Shown here in pieces: positions 25,941-34,651 of a stretch of 64,000 bases of DNA. A program made the translations under genes and the position numbers. Position 1 is the first letter of the stretch. Every line of letters begins with the position of its first letter. The stretch lies in the NCBI RefSeq assembly GCF_017976235.1, contig NZ_JACVHC010000006.1, forward strand, positions 186,001-250,000. Reading direction: 5' to 3'. The DNA is from Pseudomonas anatoliensis (GTDB lineage Bacteria > Pseudomonadota > Gammaproteobacteria > Pseudomonadales > Pseudomonadaceae). Under the pieces are notes generated by a model. It was given only the letters and a program-made list of their open reading frames with translations. It was not told where the DNA came from and did not search any database.

Positions 25941-25981
25941 GTTATGTTGTTCCAATTGTTAGATTGAAACAATATAACATG
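25938..25981. promoter_or_regulatory. 44-bp inverted repeat over the receptor start codon
   Basis: Two 18-bp arms (25938-25955 and 25964-25981) match at 16 of 18 positions around an 8-bp spacer. Each arm carries an ATGTTAT half-site. The left arm contains the receptor ATG. As DNA it looks like a paired operator, closer to Zur-type half-sites than to a Fur box. As RNA it would fold into a stem with one A-C mismatch and one G-U pair and hide the start codon. Confidence 0.6.
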
Positions 25982-26027
25982 CCTTTTGAGAATGTCTTTT
26001 ATTCGCGCCGTCGACGCGAATAAATTT

Positions 26028-27185
26028 TTACTCTTGTTTTTCCTTCACCGGCGCCGGCGGTGGACGCAGGCCGATTTCCGCCGAGAGCTTGATCTCCTTG
26101 CCGTTACGCATCACTTGAATCGTGACCTTGTCGGTCGGCTTAATCCGCGCCACCTGGTTCATTGAGCGACGACCATCGCCGGCCGGTTCGCCATCAATGC
26201 TCAGAATCACGTCGCCCAATTGCAGGCCGGCCCTCTGTGCCGGGCCGTCGCGGAAGATCCCGGCGACGACAATGCCCGGACGCCCGGACAGACCAAACGA
26301 TTCGGCCAGTTCCTGAGTCAATGGCTGCACTTCGATACCGAGCCAGCCGCGAATTACCTGCCCGTGCTCGATGATCGACTTCATTACTTCCATCGCCAGT
26401 TTCACCGGGATGGCAAAACCGATGCCCTGCGAGCCACCGGACTTGGAGAAAATCGCCGTGTTGATGCCGGTGAGGTTGCCGTTGGCATCCACCAGTGCAC
26501 CGCCGGAGTTGCCCGGGTTGATCGCCGCGTCGGTCTGGATGAAGTCTTCGTAGTTGTTCAGGCCCAACTGATTACGCCCGGTGGCGCTGATGATGCCCAT
26601 GGTTACGGTCTGGCCGACGCCGAACGGGTTGCCGATGGCCAGCGCAACGTCGCCGATGCGGATGCTGTCGGAACGGCCGACAGTGATCGCTGGCAGGTTT
26701 TTCAAGTCGATTTTCAGGACAGCGAGATCGGTTTCCGGGTCGCTGCCGATCACTCGGGCCAGGGTTTCCCGGCCATCCTTGAGCGCTACGACAATCTGGT
26801 CGGCGCCGCTGGTGACGTGGTTGTTGGTCAGGATGTAGCCTTCCGGGCTCATGATCACGCCGGAACCGAGGCTCGACTCCATGCGCTTCTGCTTCGGCGA
26901 GTTGTCACCGAAGAAACGGCGGAACTGTGGATCCTCGAATAAAGGATGCGCCGGCTTGTTGATGACTTTGGTGGTGTACAGGTTGACCACCGACGGCGCG
27001 GCGATCGTCACCGCATCCGCATAGGACACCGGCCCCTGCTGCACGCGGGTGGTCTGCGGCGCCTGTTGCAGGTTGACGTCGAGGCTCGGCAGCCCGACCC
27101 ACTGCGGGTATCGCTGAATAATCAACAGAGCGATAAGCACACCGGCCAACAATGGCCAGCCAAAAAAACGCAGCGCCTTGAACAT
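26028..27185 (-). CDS. algW: AlgW/DegS-type periplasmic serine protease
   Basis: Membrane-anchored site-1 protease that senses misfolded outer-membrane proteins and cuts MucA, releasing AlgU in Pseudomonas. It has 385 residues with one membrane anchor (about 9-24). The trypsin-like domain has a triad of His123 (TNNHVTSG), Asp153 (ETDLAVLKID) and Ser227 (NPGNSGGA), and one PDZ domain spans about 275-370. One PDZ and a membrane anchor separate it from the MucD/DegP type. It is transcribed divergently from the NIF3-family gene. Confidence 0.94.
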   Translation of the reverse strand: MFKALRFFGWPLLAGVLIALLIIQRYPQWVGLPSLDVNLQQAPQTTRVQQGPVSYADAVTIAAPSVVNLYTTKVINKPAHPLFEDPQFRRFFGDNSPKQKRMESSLGSGVIMSPEGYILTNNHVTSGADQIVVALKDGRETLARVIGSDPETDLAVLKIDLKNLPAITVGRSDSIRIGDVALAIGNPFGVGQTVTMGIISATGRNQLGLNNYEDFIQTDAAINPGNSGGALVDANGNLTGINTAIFSKSGGSQGIGFAIPVKLAMEVMKSIIEHGQVIRGWLGIEVQPLTQELAESFGLSGRPGIVVAGIFRDGPAQRAGLQLGDVILSIDGEPAGDGRRSMNQVARIKPTDKVTIQVMRNGKEIKLSAEIGLRPPPAPVKEKQE

Positions 27186-27288
27186 TAAGCACGTCCTGGA
27201 AAAGTTGCAGGCGAAGTCAGACCGCCCATAATGTCGCGCATTATACGAGGCCGCGCGTGCCTCTGAACGGGATATTTAGGAGTCTTTC

Positions 27289-28047
27289 ATGGCCGTTGCC
27301 CTCAGCACCCTCGTCGAAGAAGCCGACCGATACCTGGCCAGTGCAAAAATTGCCGATTATTGCCCCAACGGCTTGCAGGTCGAAGGCCGTCCGCAAGTGA
27401 TGCGCATCGTCAGCGGCGTCACTGCGAGCCAGGCGTTGCTCGATGCCGCCGTCGAGGCCGAGGCCGATCTGGTGCTGGTGCACCACGGTTACTTCTGGAA
27501 AGGCGAAAACCCCTGCGTCACGGGCATGAAGCAGCGTCGTTTGAAGACTTTGCTCAAGCACGACATCAGCCTGCTCGCCTATCACTTGCCGCTGGATCTG
27601 CACCCGGATGTCGGCAACAACGTGCAGTTGGCGCGTCAGTTGGACATCACCGTCGAAGGGCCGCTGGATCCGGACAATCTGAAAATAGTCGGGCTTGTCG
27701 GTTCGCTTAACGAGCCAATGACCCCGCGTGATTTCGCCCGCAAGGTTCAGGAAGTAATGGGCCGTGAACCGCTGCTGGTTGAAGGCAGCGGGATGATCCG
27801 ACGGGTTGGCTGGTGCACTGGCGGTGGCCAGGGATACATCGATCACGGCGTGGCGGCGGGTGTCGATCTGTTTCTCAGTGGTGAAGCTTCCGAGCAGACA
27901 TTCCACAGCGCCCGGGAAAACGACATCAGTTTCATCGCCGCCGGCCACCACGCCACCGAGCGTTACGGCGTGCAGGCTCTGGGCGACTACTTGGCAAAAC
28001 GCTTCGCCGTCGAACACATCTTCATCGACATCCCCAACCCGATCTGA
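27289..28047 (+). CDS. NIF3-family protein (GTP cyclohydrolase I type 2 homolog)
   Basis: A 252-residue NIF3/YbgI-like protein with a dinuclear metal site. Metal-binding stretches are visible: DLVLVHHGYFWKGE (about residue 63), LAYHLPLDLHPDVGNN (about 97) and the C-terminal AAGHHATERYGVQALG (about 222). Automatic pipelines call the family GTP cyclohydrolase I type 2, but its activity is not settled. A real GTP cyclohydrolase I (folE) is present at 41697. The order algW, NIF3, cysD is conserved in Pseudomonas. Confidence 0.92.
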   Translation: MAVALSTLVEEADRYLASAKIADYCPNGLQVEGRPQVMRIVSGVTASQALLDAAVEAEADLVLVHHGYFWKGENPCVTGMKQRRLKTLLKHDISLLAYHLPLDLHPDVGNNVQLARQLDITVEGPLDPDNLKIVGLVGSLNEPMTPRDFARKVQEVMGREPLLVEGSGMIRRVGWCTGGGQGYIDHGVAAGVDLFLSGEASEQTFHSARENDISFIAAGHHATERYGVQALGDYLAKRFAVEHIFIDIPNPI

Positions 28048-28057
28048 TTCCCTCCCC

Positions 28058-28145
28058 TGTAGGAGCTGCCGAAGGCTGCGATCTTTTGCTCTTGTTTTTT
28101 AAAAGGCCAGATCAAAAGATCGCAGCCTTCGGCAGCTCCTACAGG
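28058..28145. repeat. REP-type inverted repeat, family A (copy 4)
   Basis: An inverted doublet with core GGAGCTGCCGAAGGCTGCGAT after the NIF3-family gene, with an 8-nt T-rich centre. A separate small palindrome, GGGCATAT-TC-ATATGCCC at 28166-28183, follows before cysD. Confidence 0.85.
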
Positions 28146-28286
28146 GGCGGGTTGGCCGAACTGTGGGGCATATTCATATGCCCTTTCGTTCTAGTTAGCG
28201 TCCTGATTAGAAGAGGTCGCTGTGCTAGGATTCCCCGCTCGAACACGGCCCGCTGGCCGTTCATAAGAAAGCTTTCGTGAGTAGCC

Positions 28287-29204
28287 ATGGTCGACAAACT
28301 GACGCATCTGAAACAGCTGGAGGCGGAAAGCATCCACATCATCCGCGAGGTGGCCGCCGAGTTCGATAACCCGGTGATGCTGTACTCCATCGGTAAAGAC
28401 TCCGCCGTGATGCTGCACCTGGCACGCAAGGCGTTCTTCCCGGGCAAATTGCCGTTTCCGGTGATGCACGTCGACACCCGCTGGAAATTCCAGGAAATGT
28501 ACAAGTTCCGCGACAAGATGGTCGAAGAGCTTGGCCTGGACCTGATCACGCACATCAACCCGGATGGCGTGGCGCAGAACATCAACCCGTTCACCCACGG
28601 CAGCGCCAAGCACACCGACATCATGAAAACCGAGGGCCTGAAACAGGCGCTCGACAAGCATGGTTTCGACGCAGCGTTCGGCGGTGCCCGTCGCGATGAA
28701 GAGAAGTCCCGCGCCAAAGAGCGCGTGTATTCGTTCCGCGACAGCAAGCACCGCTGGGACCCGAAAAACCAGCGCCCAGAGCTGTGGAACGTCTACAACG
28801 GCAAGGTCAACAAGGGCGAATCCATTCGTGTGTTCCCGTTGTCGAACTGGACCGAGCTGGACATCTGGCAGTACATCTACCTCGAAGGCATCCCGATTGT
28901 GCCGCTGTACTTCGCCGCCGAGCGTGAAGTGATCGAGAAGAACGGCACGCTGATCATGATCGACGACGAGCGCATCCTCGAGCACCTGTCCGACGAAGAC
29001 AAAGCGCGCATCGTCAAAAAGAAAGTGCGTTTCCGTACCCTTGGTTGCTACCCGTTGACGGGCGCGGTGGAGTCCGAGGCCGAAAGCCTCACGGACATCA
29101 TTCAGGAAATGCTCCTGACGCGAACTTCCGAGCGCCAGGGCCGGGTCATCGACCACGATGGCGCAGGCTCCATGGAAGACAAAAAACGTCAGGGTTATTT
29201 CTAA
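28287..29204 (+). CDS. cysD: Sulfate adenylyltransferase subunit 2 CysD
   Basis: Catalytic ATP-sulfurylase subunit that makes adenosine phosphosulfate in assimilatory sulfate reduction. It has 305 residues. The PP-loop region appears as LYSIGKDSAVMLHLARKAF (about residue 33) and the conserved FGGARRDEEKSRAKER follows at about 132. It pairs with the cysNC gene nine bases downstream. CysB control is expected from family knowledge; I could not recognise a CysB site. Confidence 0.98.
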   Translation: MVDKLTHLKQLEAESIHIIREVAAEFDNPVMLYSIGKDSAVMLHLARKAFFPGKLPFPVMHVDTRWKFQEMYKFRDKMVEELGLDLITHINPDGVAQNINPFTHGSAKHTDIMKTEGLKQALDKHGFDAAFGGARRDEEKSRAKERVYSFRDSKHRWDPKNQRPELWNVYNGKVNKGESIRVFPLSNWTELDIWQYIYLEGIPIVPLYFAAEREVIEKNGTLIMIDDERILEHLSDEDKARIVKKKVRFRTLGCYPLTGAVESEAESLTDIIQEMLLTRTSERQGRVIDHDGAGSMEDKKRQGYF

Positions 29205-29213
29205 GGGGTTGTC

Positions 29214-31112
29214 ATGTCGCACGTATCTGATTTGATCAGCGAGGACATCCTCGCCTACCTGGGCCAGCACGAACGTAAAGAGCTGCTGCGCTTTCTGACC
29301 TGCGGTAACGTCGATGACGGCAAGAGCACCCTGATCGGGCGTCTGCTGCACGACTCCAAAATGATCTACGAAGATCATCTGGAAGCCATCACTCGCGACT
29401 CTAAAAAAGTCGGCACCACTGGCGATGACATCGACCTGGCATTGCTGGTCGACGGCCTGCAGGCCGAGCGTGAGCAGGGCATCACCATCGATGTCGCCTA
29501 CCGCTATTTCTCCACCGCCAAACGCAAATTCATCATCGCCGACACCCCCGGCCATGAGCAGTACACCCGCAACATGGCCACTGGTGCGTCTACCTGTGAC
29601 CTGGCGATCATCCTGGTCGACGCCCGTTACGGCGTGCAGACCCAGACCCGTCGCCACAGCTTCATCGCCTCGTTGCTGGGCATCAAACATATCGTTGTCG
29701 CCATCAACAAGATGGACCTCAAAGACTTCGACGAAGGTGTGTTCGAGTCGATCAAGGCCGACTACCTGAAGTTCGCTGAAGGCTTGAAGATGAAGCCGAC
29801 CAGCATGCACTTCGTGCCGATGTCTGCCCTCAAGGGCGACAACGTGGTGAACAAGTCCGAGCGCTCGCCGTGGTACACCGGCCAGTCGCTGATGGAAATT
29901 CTCGAGACTGTGGAAGTGGCGGGCGACCGCAACTTCACCGATCTGCGTTTCCCGGTGCAGTACGTCAACCGTCCGAACCTGAACTTCCGCGGTTTCGCCG
30001 GCACCCTCGCCAGCGGCATCGTCAAGAAGGGTGACGAGGTCGTGGTGCTGCCGTCGGGCAAGAGCAGCCGCGTGAAATCCATTGTCACTTTCGAAGGTGA
30101 ACTGGAGCACGCGGGTCCTGGTCAAGCGGTGACGCTGACCATGGAAGACGAAATCGACATCTCCCGCGGCGATCTGTTGGTGCATGCCGACAACGTGCCG
30201 CCGGTCACCGACAGCTTCGAAGCGATGCTGGTGTGGATGGCTGAAGAGCCGATGCTGCCAGGCAAGAAGTACGACATCAAACGCGCCACCAGTTACGTGC
30301 CGGGCTCGATTGCCAGCATCATTAACAAGGTCGACGTGAACACGTTGGAAGAAGGCCCGGCGAGCGCGTTGCAGCTCAACGAAATCGGCAAGGTCAGGAT
30401 CGCGCTTGATGCGCCGATTGCCCTCGACGGTTACGAAAGCAACCGCACCACCGGCGCGTTCATCATCATCGACCGGTTGACCAACGGCACCGTTGGCGCT
30501 GGCATGATCGTCGCTCAGCCTGTTTCGCATGGCACCACGACACACCACGGCAAACTGGCGCATGTGGCGACTGAAGAGCGTGCGCAGCGCTTTGGTCAGC
30601 AACCGGCCACCGTGCTGTTCAGCGGTCTGTCGGGCGCGGGCAAGAGCACGCTGGCTTATGCGGTCGAGCGCAAGTTGTTTGACCTCGGTCGTGCGGTGTT
30701 TGTGCTGGATGGTCAGAATCTGCGTCAGGATCTGAACAAAGGCCTGCCGCAGGATCGTGCCGGGCGCACCGAGAACTGGCGTCGTGCTGCGCATGTGGCG
30801 CGTCAGTTTAACGAAGCTGGTTTGCTGACTCTGGCAGCGTTTGTGGCACCGAGTGCCGAAGGTCGTGAGCAGGCCAAGGAACTGATCGGTAAGGAGCGTC
30901 TGCTGACGGTCTATGTGCAGGCTTCGCCGACGGTGTGTGCAGAGCGTGATCCGCAAGGTTTGTATGCCGCCGGTAGCGACAACATCCCGGGCGAATCCTT
31001 CCCGTATGACGTGCCGCTGAATGCTGATCTGGTGATCGACACGCAGACGCTGAGTCTGGAAGAAAGCGTCAAGCAAGTGCTGGATCTGCTGCGCAAACGT
31101 GGCGCGATCTAA
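29214..31112 (+). CDS. cysNC: Bifunctional sulfate adenylyltransferase subunit 1 / APS kinase CysNC
   Basis: A fusion of CysN GTPase, which drives ATP sulfurylase, with CysC kinase, which makes PAPS. It has 632 residues. Residues 1 to about 440 are EF-Tu-like, with GNVDDGKSTLIGRLLHDS (P-loop), DTPGHEQYTRNMATGAS and NKMD. Residues about 455-632 are APS kinase, with P-loop GLSGAGKSTLAYAVE and LDGQNLRQDLNKGL. The fusion is the normal Pseudomonas arrangement, so no separate cysC is expected. Confidence 0.97.
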   Translation: MSHVSDLISEDILAYLGQHERKELLRFLTCGNVDDGKSTLIGRLLHDSKMIYEDHLEAITRDSKKVGTTGDDIDLALLVDGLQAEREQGITIDVAYRYFSTAKRKFIIADTPGHEQYTRNMATGASTCDLAIILVDARYGVQTQTRRHSFIASLLGIKHIVVAINKMDLKDFDEGVFESIKADYLKFAEGLKMKPTSMHFVPMSALKGDNVVNKSERSPWYTGQSLMEILETVEVAGDRNFTDLRFPVQYVNRPNLNFRGFAGTLASGIVKKGDEVVVLPSGKSSRVKSIVTFEGELEHAGPGQAVTLTMEDEIDISRGDLLVHADNVPPVTDSFEAMLVWMAEEPMLPGKKYDIKRATSYVPGSIASIINKVDVNTLEEGPASALQLNEIGKVRIALDAPIALDGYESNRTTGAFIIIDRLTNGTVGAGMIVAQPVSHGTTTHHGKLAHVATEERAQRFGQQPATVLFSGLSGAGKSTLAYAVERKLFDLGRAVFVLDGQNLRQDLNKGLPQDRAGRTENWRRAAHVARQFNEAGLLTLAAFVAPSAEGREQAKELIGKERLLTVYVQASPTVCAERDPQGLYAAGSDNIPGESFPYDVPLNADLVIDTQTLSLEESVKQVLDLLRKRGAI

Positions 31113-31116
31113 GACA

Positions 31117-31152
31117 GAAGCAGCTGCAAGCTTCTAGCTTCGAGCTGCAAGA
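31117..31152. repeat. Short AGCTTC/GCTGCAAG repeat after cysNC
   Basis: An inverted GCTGCAAG-type repeat with AGCTTC units between the cysNC stop and its terminator. Similar units recur at 41250-41335, so it is a second, low-complexity repeat type. Confidence 0.4.
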
Positions 31153-31154
31153 AA

Positions 31155-31191
31155 AAGCCCGCCGATGAGCAATCATCGGCGGGCTTTTTTT
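31155..31191 (+). terminator. Intrinsic terminator of cysDNC
   Basis: A 14-bp perfect stem (AAGCCCGCCGATGA) closed by a GCAA tetraloop and followed by seven T. It is one of the strongest terminators in the window. Confidence 0.95.
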
Positions 31192-31206
31192 GTCGCTTTG
31201 AGAATG

Positions 31207-31290
31207 TCAAAAGATCGCAGCCTTCGGCAGCTCCTACAGGGTGTACGCCGATCTAATGTAGGAGCTGCCGAAGGCTGCGATCTTTTGATC
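31207..31290. repeat. REP-type inverted repeat, family A (copy 5)
   Basis: An inverted doublet that fills the gap between the convergent cysNC and acyltransferase genes. The two halves are near-exact complements around GTGTACGCCGATCTAA. Confidence 0.88.
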
Positions 31291-31291
31291 T

Positions 31292-32194
31292 TTAATTCTT
31301 TGGGTATTCGCGGTGCATCTGTTCCAGCAACGCATCCTTGTCCAGCCACAGCTGATTGATCCAGCCCTGAAACTGCAAACGATACTCACCGTCCTGATCG
31401 TAATTCTTGCCGATGAACTGCTGAGGAATCTTCAGCTCTTCAAAGTGCACCACTACATCTCGCACGTTGCCGCACAGCAAATCCCAGAACCCCGGGCGTC
31501 CGGCTGGGTAGTGGATGGTCACGTTGACGATCGACTCCAGTTGTTCGCCCATCGCATCCAGCACGAATGCAATGCCGCCAGCCTTGGGCTTGAGCAGGTA
31601 TTTGAATGGCGACTGCTGCTGCGCATGTTTGCCGTCAGTGAAGCGCGTGCCTTCGACGAAGTTGAAAATTCCCACCGGGTTGTTACGAAATTTCGCGCAG
31701 GTTTTGCGGGTGGTTTCGAGGTCTTTGCCTTTTTTCTCCGGGTGTTTTTCCAGATAGGCCTTGGAGTAGCGCTTCATGAACGGAAAGCCCAGCGCCCACC
31801 ACGCCAGACCAATCACCGGCACCCAGATCAGTTCTTGCTTGAGGAAGAACTTCAGCGGCTGGATGCGACGGTTGAGTACGTATTGCAGCACCAGAATGTC
31901 GACCCAGCTCTGATGGTTGCTGGTGATCAGATAGGAGTGGTTGTAGTCGAGGCCTTGCAGGCCGCTGAGGTGCCAGCGCGTGCGGCGCACCAGGTTCATC
32001 CAGCCCTTGTTATTGCTGATCCACGCTTCGTGGGTGTGGCTCATCAGCCAACCAGCGATGCGCTGGGTGAAGGCGAACGGCAAGGCCTTGATCAGCGCCA
32101 CGCAGAACAGGAACGAACACAGCAGAATCGTATTGAGCGCCAACAACAGTGAGGCGATCACGCCGCGCAGCGGTGCAGGTAGGAAATCCAGCAT
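31292..32194 (-). CDS. PlsC-type lysophospholipid acyltransferase (YihG-like)
   Basis: A 300-residue inner-membrane acyltransferase. An N-terminal hydrophobic segment (about 10-35) is followed by the acyl-acceptor motif NHQSWVD (HxxxxD) and, later, the FVEGTRFT block typical of 1-acylglycerol-3-phosphate acyltransferases. The length and the KRYSKAYLEKHPEKKGKD stretch resemble the YihG/LPLAT group rather than housekeeping PlsC. It ends next to a REP element and begins one base from the pta stop, so it is probably co-transcribed with pta. Confidence 0.88.
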   Translation of the reverse strand: MLDFLPAPLRGVIASLLLALNTILLCSFLFCVALIKALPFAFTQRIAGWLMSHTHEAWISNNKGWMNLVRRTRWHLSGLQGLDYNHSYLITSNHQSWVDILVLQYVLNRRIQPLKFFLKQELIWVPVIGLAWWALGFPFMKRYSKAYLEKHPEKKGKDLETTRKTCAKFRNNPVGIFNFVEGTRFTDGKHAQQQSPFKYLLKPKAGGIAFVLDAMGEQLESIVNVTIHYPAGRPGFWDLLCGNVRDVVVHFEELKIPQQFIGKNYDQDGEYRLQFQGWINQLWLDKDALLEQMHREYPKN

Positions 32195-34294
32195 TTACAC
32201 ATCCATAGGTCGGTTGGCGGCTTGAATCGCGGTGAGGGCGATGGTGTAGACGATGTCATCGACTTGCGCGCCGCGCGGCAGGTCGTTCACCGGTTTGCGC
32301 AGGCCTTGCAGCATCGGGCCGAGGCTGACGCAGTCGGCGCTACGCTGTACGGCTTTGTGCGTGGTGTTGCCGGTGTTCAGATCGGGGAACACAAACACTG
32401 TGGCGCGACCGGCCACCGGACTGTTCGGCGCCAGTTGCCGGGCGACGGTTTCGTTGGCGGCGGCGTCGTATTGCAGCGGGCCGTCGATCAGCAATGTGTG
32501 CTGTTGTTCATGGGCGAGCAGGGTGGCCTCGCGGACTTTCTCGACTTCCTCGCCGGTGGCCGATTCGCCGCTGGAGTAACTGATCATCGCCACGCGCGGG
32601 GTGATGCCGAATGCCGCCGCCGAGTCGGCGCTTTGCAGGGCAATCTCGGCCAGTTCGGTGGCGCTCGGGTGCGGGTTCATCACGCAGTCGCCGTAGACCA
32701 GCACTTCCTCCGGGAACAGCATGAAGAACACCGACGACACCAGCGTGCAGCCCGGCGCCGTTTTAATAAGCTGCAGGGCCGGGCGGATGGTGTTGGCGGT
32801 GGTGTTGATCACGCCGGAAACCAGGCCGTCGACTTCATCCAGCGCGAGCATCATGGTGCCAATCACCACGGTGTCTTCCAGTTGCTGCTCGGCCATTGGC
32901 GCGTTGAGGCTTTTGGTTTTGCGCAGGGCAACCATCGGCTCGACGTAGCGCTCGCGGATCAGATCCGGATCGAGAATCTCCAGCCCCGGCGGCAACACGA
33001 TGCCTTGGGCGCGGGCGACCGCTTCGACGTCTTCGGGTTTGGCCAGCAACACACAACGAGCTATCCCGCGTTCCTGACAAATTGCCGCCGCTTGCACGGT
33101 GAACGGCTCGCTGCCTTCAGGCAGGACAATGCGTTTGTTGGCGGCCTGGGCGCGCTGAATCAGTTGATAACGGAACACCGCCGGCGACAGGCGCATCTCG
33201 CGTGGCGTACCGCAGCGCTGGTGCAGCCAGTTGGCGTCGAGGTGGCTGGCGACGAAATCGGTGATGATCTCCGCTCGCTCGCGGTCATCGATCGGGATTT
33301 CCTTGTTCAAGCCGTTGAGCAGGTTGGCGGTGTCGTAGGAACCCGTGCTCACCGACAACACGGGTAAACCGGCCTGCAAGGCGCCACGGCACAAGTCCAT
33401 GATGCGCGGATCGGGCAGGGTGTCGCTGGTCAGCAGCAGACCGGCCAGCGGCACGCCGTTGATTGCCGCGAGGCTGACCGCAAGGATGATGTCGTCGCGA
33501 TCCCCCGGCGTTACCACCAGCACGCCGGGCTTGAGCAGCTCGACGGTGTTGCGCATGGTCCGTGCGCAAATGATGATTTTGGTCATGCGGCGGGTTTCAT
33601 AGTCGCCGGCGTTGAGCACCTGTGCGCCCATCAGGTCGGCGACGTCGCGGGTCCGCGGTGCATTGAGTTCAGGCTGGAACGGGATGCAGCCGAGTAGACG
33701 GAAATCACCGCTGCGCAGTAATGGCGAATGTTCCTTCAGGCGCGAAGCAAACGCTTCCATGCTCTCGTCGGTCTTGACCTTGTTGAGGATTACGCCGAGG
33801 ACTTTCGGGTCTTTCGGACCACCGAACAATTGCGCCTGCAATTCGACGCGGCCGGAGAGTTCGGCGAGCACTTCGTTTTCCGGCGCCGAGACCAGAATCA
33901 CTTCGGCATCCAGACTTTTCGCCAGGTGCAGGTTGACCCGTGCGGCGTAACTGGCGCTGCGGGTCGGCACCATGCCTTCAACCACCAGCACGTCTTTGCC
34001 GACGGCTGCTTGCTGATACAGGGTGATGATTTCTTCGAGCAGCTCATCGAGCTGGCCATCGCCCAGCATTCGCTCGACATGGGCCAGACCCAGCGGCTGT
34101 GGTGGTTTCAGGCCGTGGGTGCGCGCCATCAACTCGGTGGAGCGCTCAGGGCCGGTGTCGCCCGGATGCGGTTGGGCGATCGGTTTGAAAAAACCGACTT
34201 TCAGCCCGGCCCGCTCCAGCGTGCGCACCAGCCCGAGGCTGATGGAGGTCAGACCTACACCAAAATCGGTGGGTGCGATAAAAAAAGTTTGCAT
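32195..34294 (-). CDS. pta: Phosphate acetyltransferase Pta (long form)
   Basis: Interconverts acetyl-CoA and acetyl phosphate. The 699-residue long form has an N-terminal P-loop/DRTGG regulatory half (MQTFFIAPTDFGVGLTSISL onwards) and a C-terminal PTA_PTB catalytic half (about 370-695) with LPEGSEPFTVQAA and VFVFPDLNTGN. The acetate kinase gene ackA, which I remember next to pta in P. aeruginosa, is absent here. The upstream gap before the DUF3565 gene is only 60 bp. Confidence 0.96.
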   Translation of the reverse strand: MQTFFIAPTDFGVGLTSISLGLVRTLERAGLKVGFFKPIAQPHPGDTGPERSTELMARTHGLKPPQPLGLAHVERMLGDGQLDELLEEIITLYQQAAVGKDVLVVEGMVPTRSASYAARVNLHLAKSLDAEVILVSAPENEVLAELSGRVELQAQLFGGPKDPKVLGVILNKVKTDESMEAFASRLKEHSPLLRSGDFRLLGCIPFQPELNAPRTRDVADLMGAQVLNAGDYETRRMTKIIICARTMRNTVELLKPGVLVVTPGDRDDIILAVSLAAINGVPLAGLLLTSDTLPDPRIMDLCRGALQAGLPVLSVSTGSYDTANLLNGLNKEIPIDDRERAEIITDFVASHLDANWLHQRCGTPREMRLSPAVFRYQLIQRAQAANKRIVLPEGSEPFTVQAAAICQERGIARCVLLAKPEDVEAVARAQGIVLPPGLEILDPDLIRERYVEPMVALRKTKSLNAPMAEQQLEDTVVIGTMMLALDEVDGLVSGVINTTANTIRPALQLIKTAPGCTLVSSVFFMLFPEEVLVYGDCVMNPHPSATELAEIALQSADSAAAFGITPRVAMISYSSGESATGEEVEKVREATLLAHEQQHTLLIDGPLQYDAAANETVARQLAPNSPVAGRATVFVFPDLNTGNTTHKAVQRSADCVSLGPMLQGLRKPVNDLPRGAQVDDIVYTIALTAIQAANRPMDV

Positions 34295-34354
34295 GCGAAT
34301 TCTCTAAGGGTGCATGGCAATGGCGATCATCTATCTCTGACAATCTGCCGAAAT

Positions 34355-34651
34355 TCAGTCGCCAAGGTTATCGCTAACCGAGCCTTGAGCGCACCAACCG
34401 CAGGCAAAGGGTTGGCCTATTTTTTCAATACGTTGCGCCGGGTCCAGCACCCACGCGCGCGATTGCCACGGTGGCTGGTGGCGCAGGTGCTGAGTGTGGC
34501 CACAGGAAAGCTCGGCTACCCAGTGACCGTCCTCGTCCTGATGGAAGCCGGTAATCGTCGAATCCCGTTTGTCCGGGTTGTGTTCGCTTTCGCGCGATTG
34601 CTTCGCTAAACTTGGCCTTTCTATATTCTTCTGCAAAAGGTCTCGCCCCAT
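34355..34651 (-). CDS. DUF3565 small protein
   Basis: A roughly 98-residue protein whose recognisable part is the last 60 residues: FHQDEDGHWVAELSCGHTQHLRH, PPWQSRAWVLDPAQR and PFACGWCAQG. The Cys/His pairs (CGHTQH and CGWC) suggest a small zinc-binding fold of unknown function. The start is unsure. The ATG at 34651 overlaps the slyD start codon on the other strand (shared CATG), and a TTG five codons later is an alternative; a long N-terminal extension is atypical. Confidence 0.7.
   Translation of the reverse strand: MGRDLLQKNIERPSLAKQSRESEHNPDKRDSTITGFHQDEDGHWVAELSCGHTQHLRHQPPWQSRAWVLDPAQRIEKIGQPFACGWCAQGSVSDNLGD

Noticed and set aside
25938..25981. Fur box at the TonB-dependent receptor
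   Set aside because: The repeat lacks GATAAT-type hexamers, unlike the good match upstream of fagA. It is better described as an unknown or Zur-like dyad.
27289..28047. Second GTP cyclohydrolase I
   Set aside because: The protein is of the NIF3 family; the cyclohydrolase label is a pipeline name and the true FolE is at 41697-42257.
28191..31076. A 961-codon open frame on the minus strand opposite cysD and cysNC
   Set aside because: It mirrors the codon pattern of the two well-supported sulfate genes, has an unlikely His/Arg/Val-rich composition and no recognisable domain. Such shadows are common at this GC content; others occur opposite tldD, fumC, pta and hmgA.
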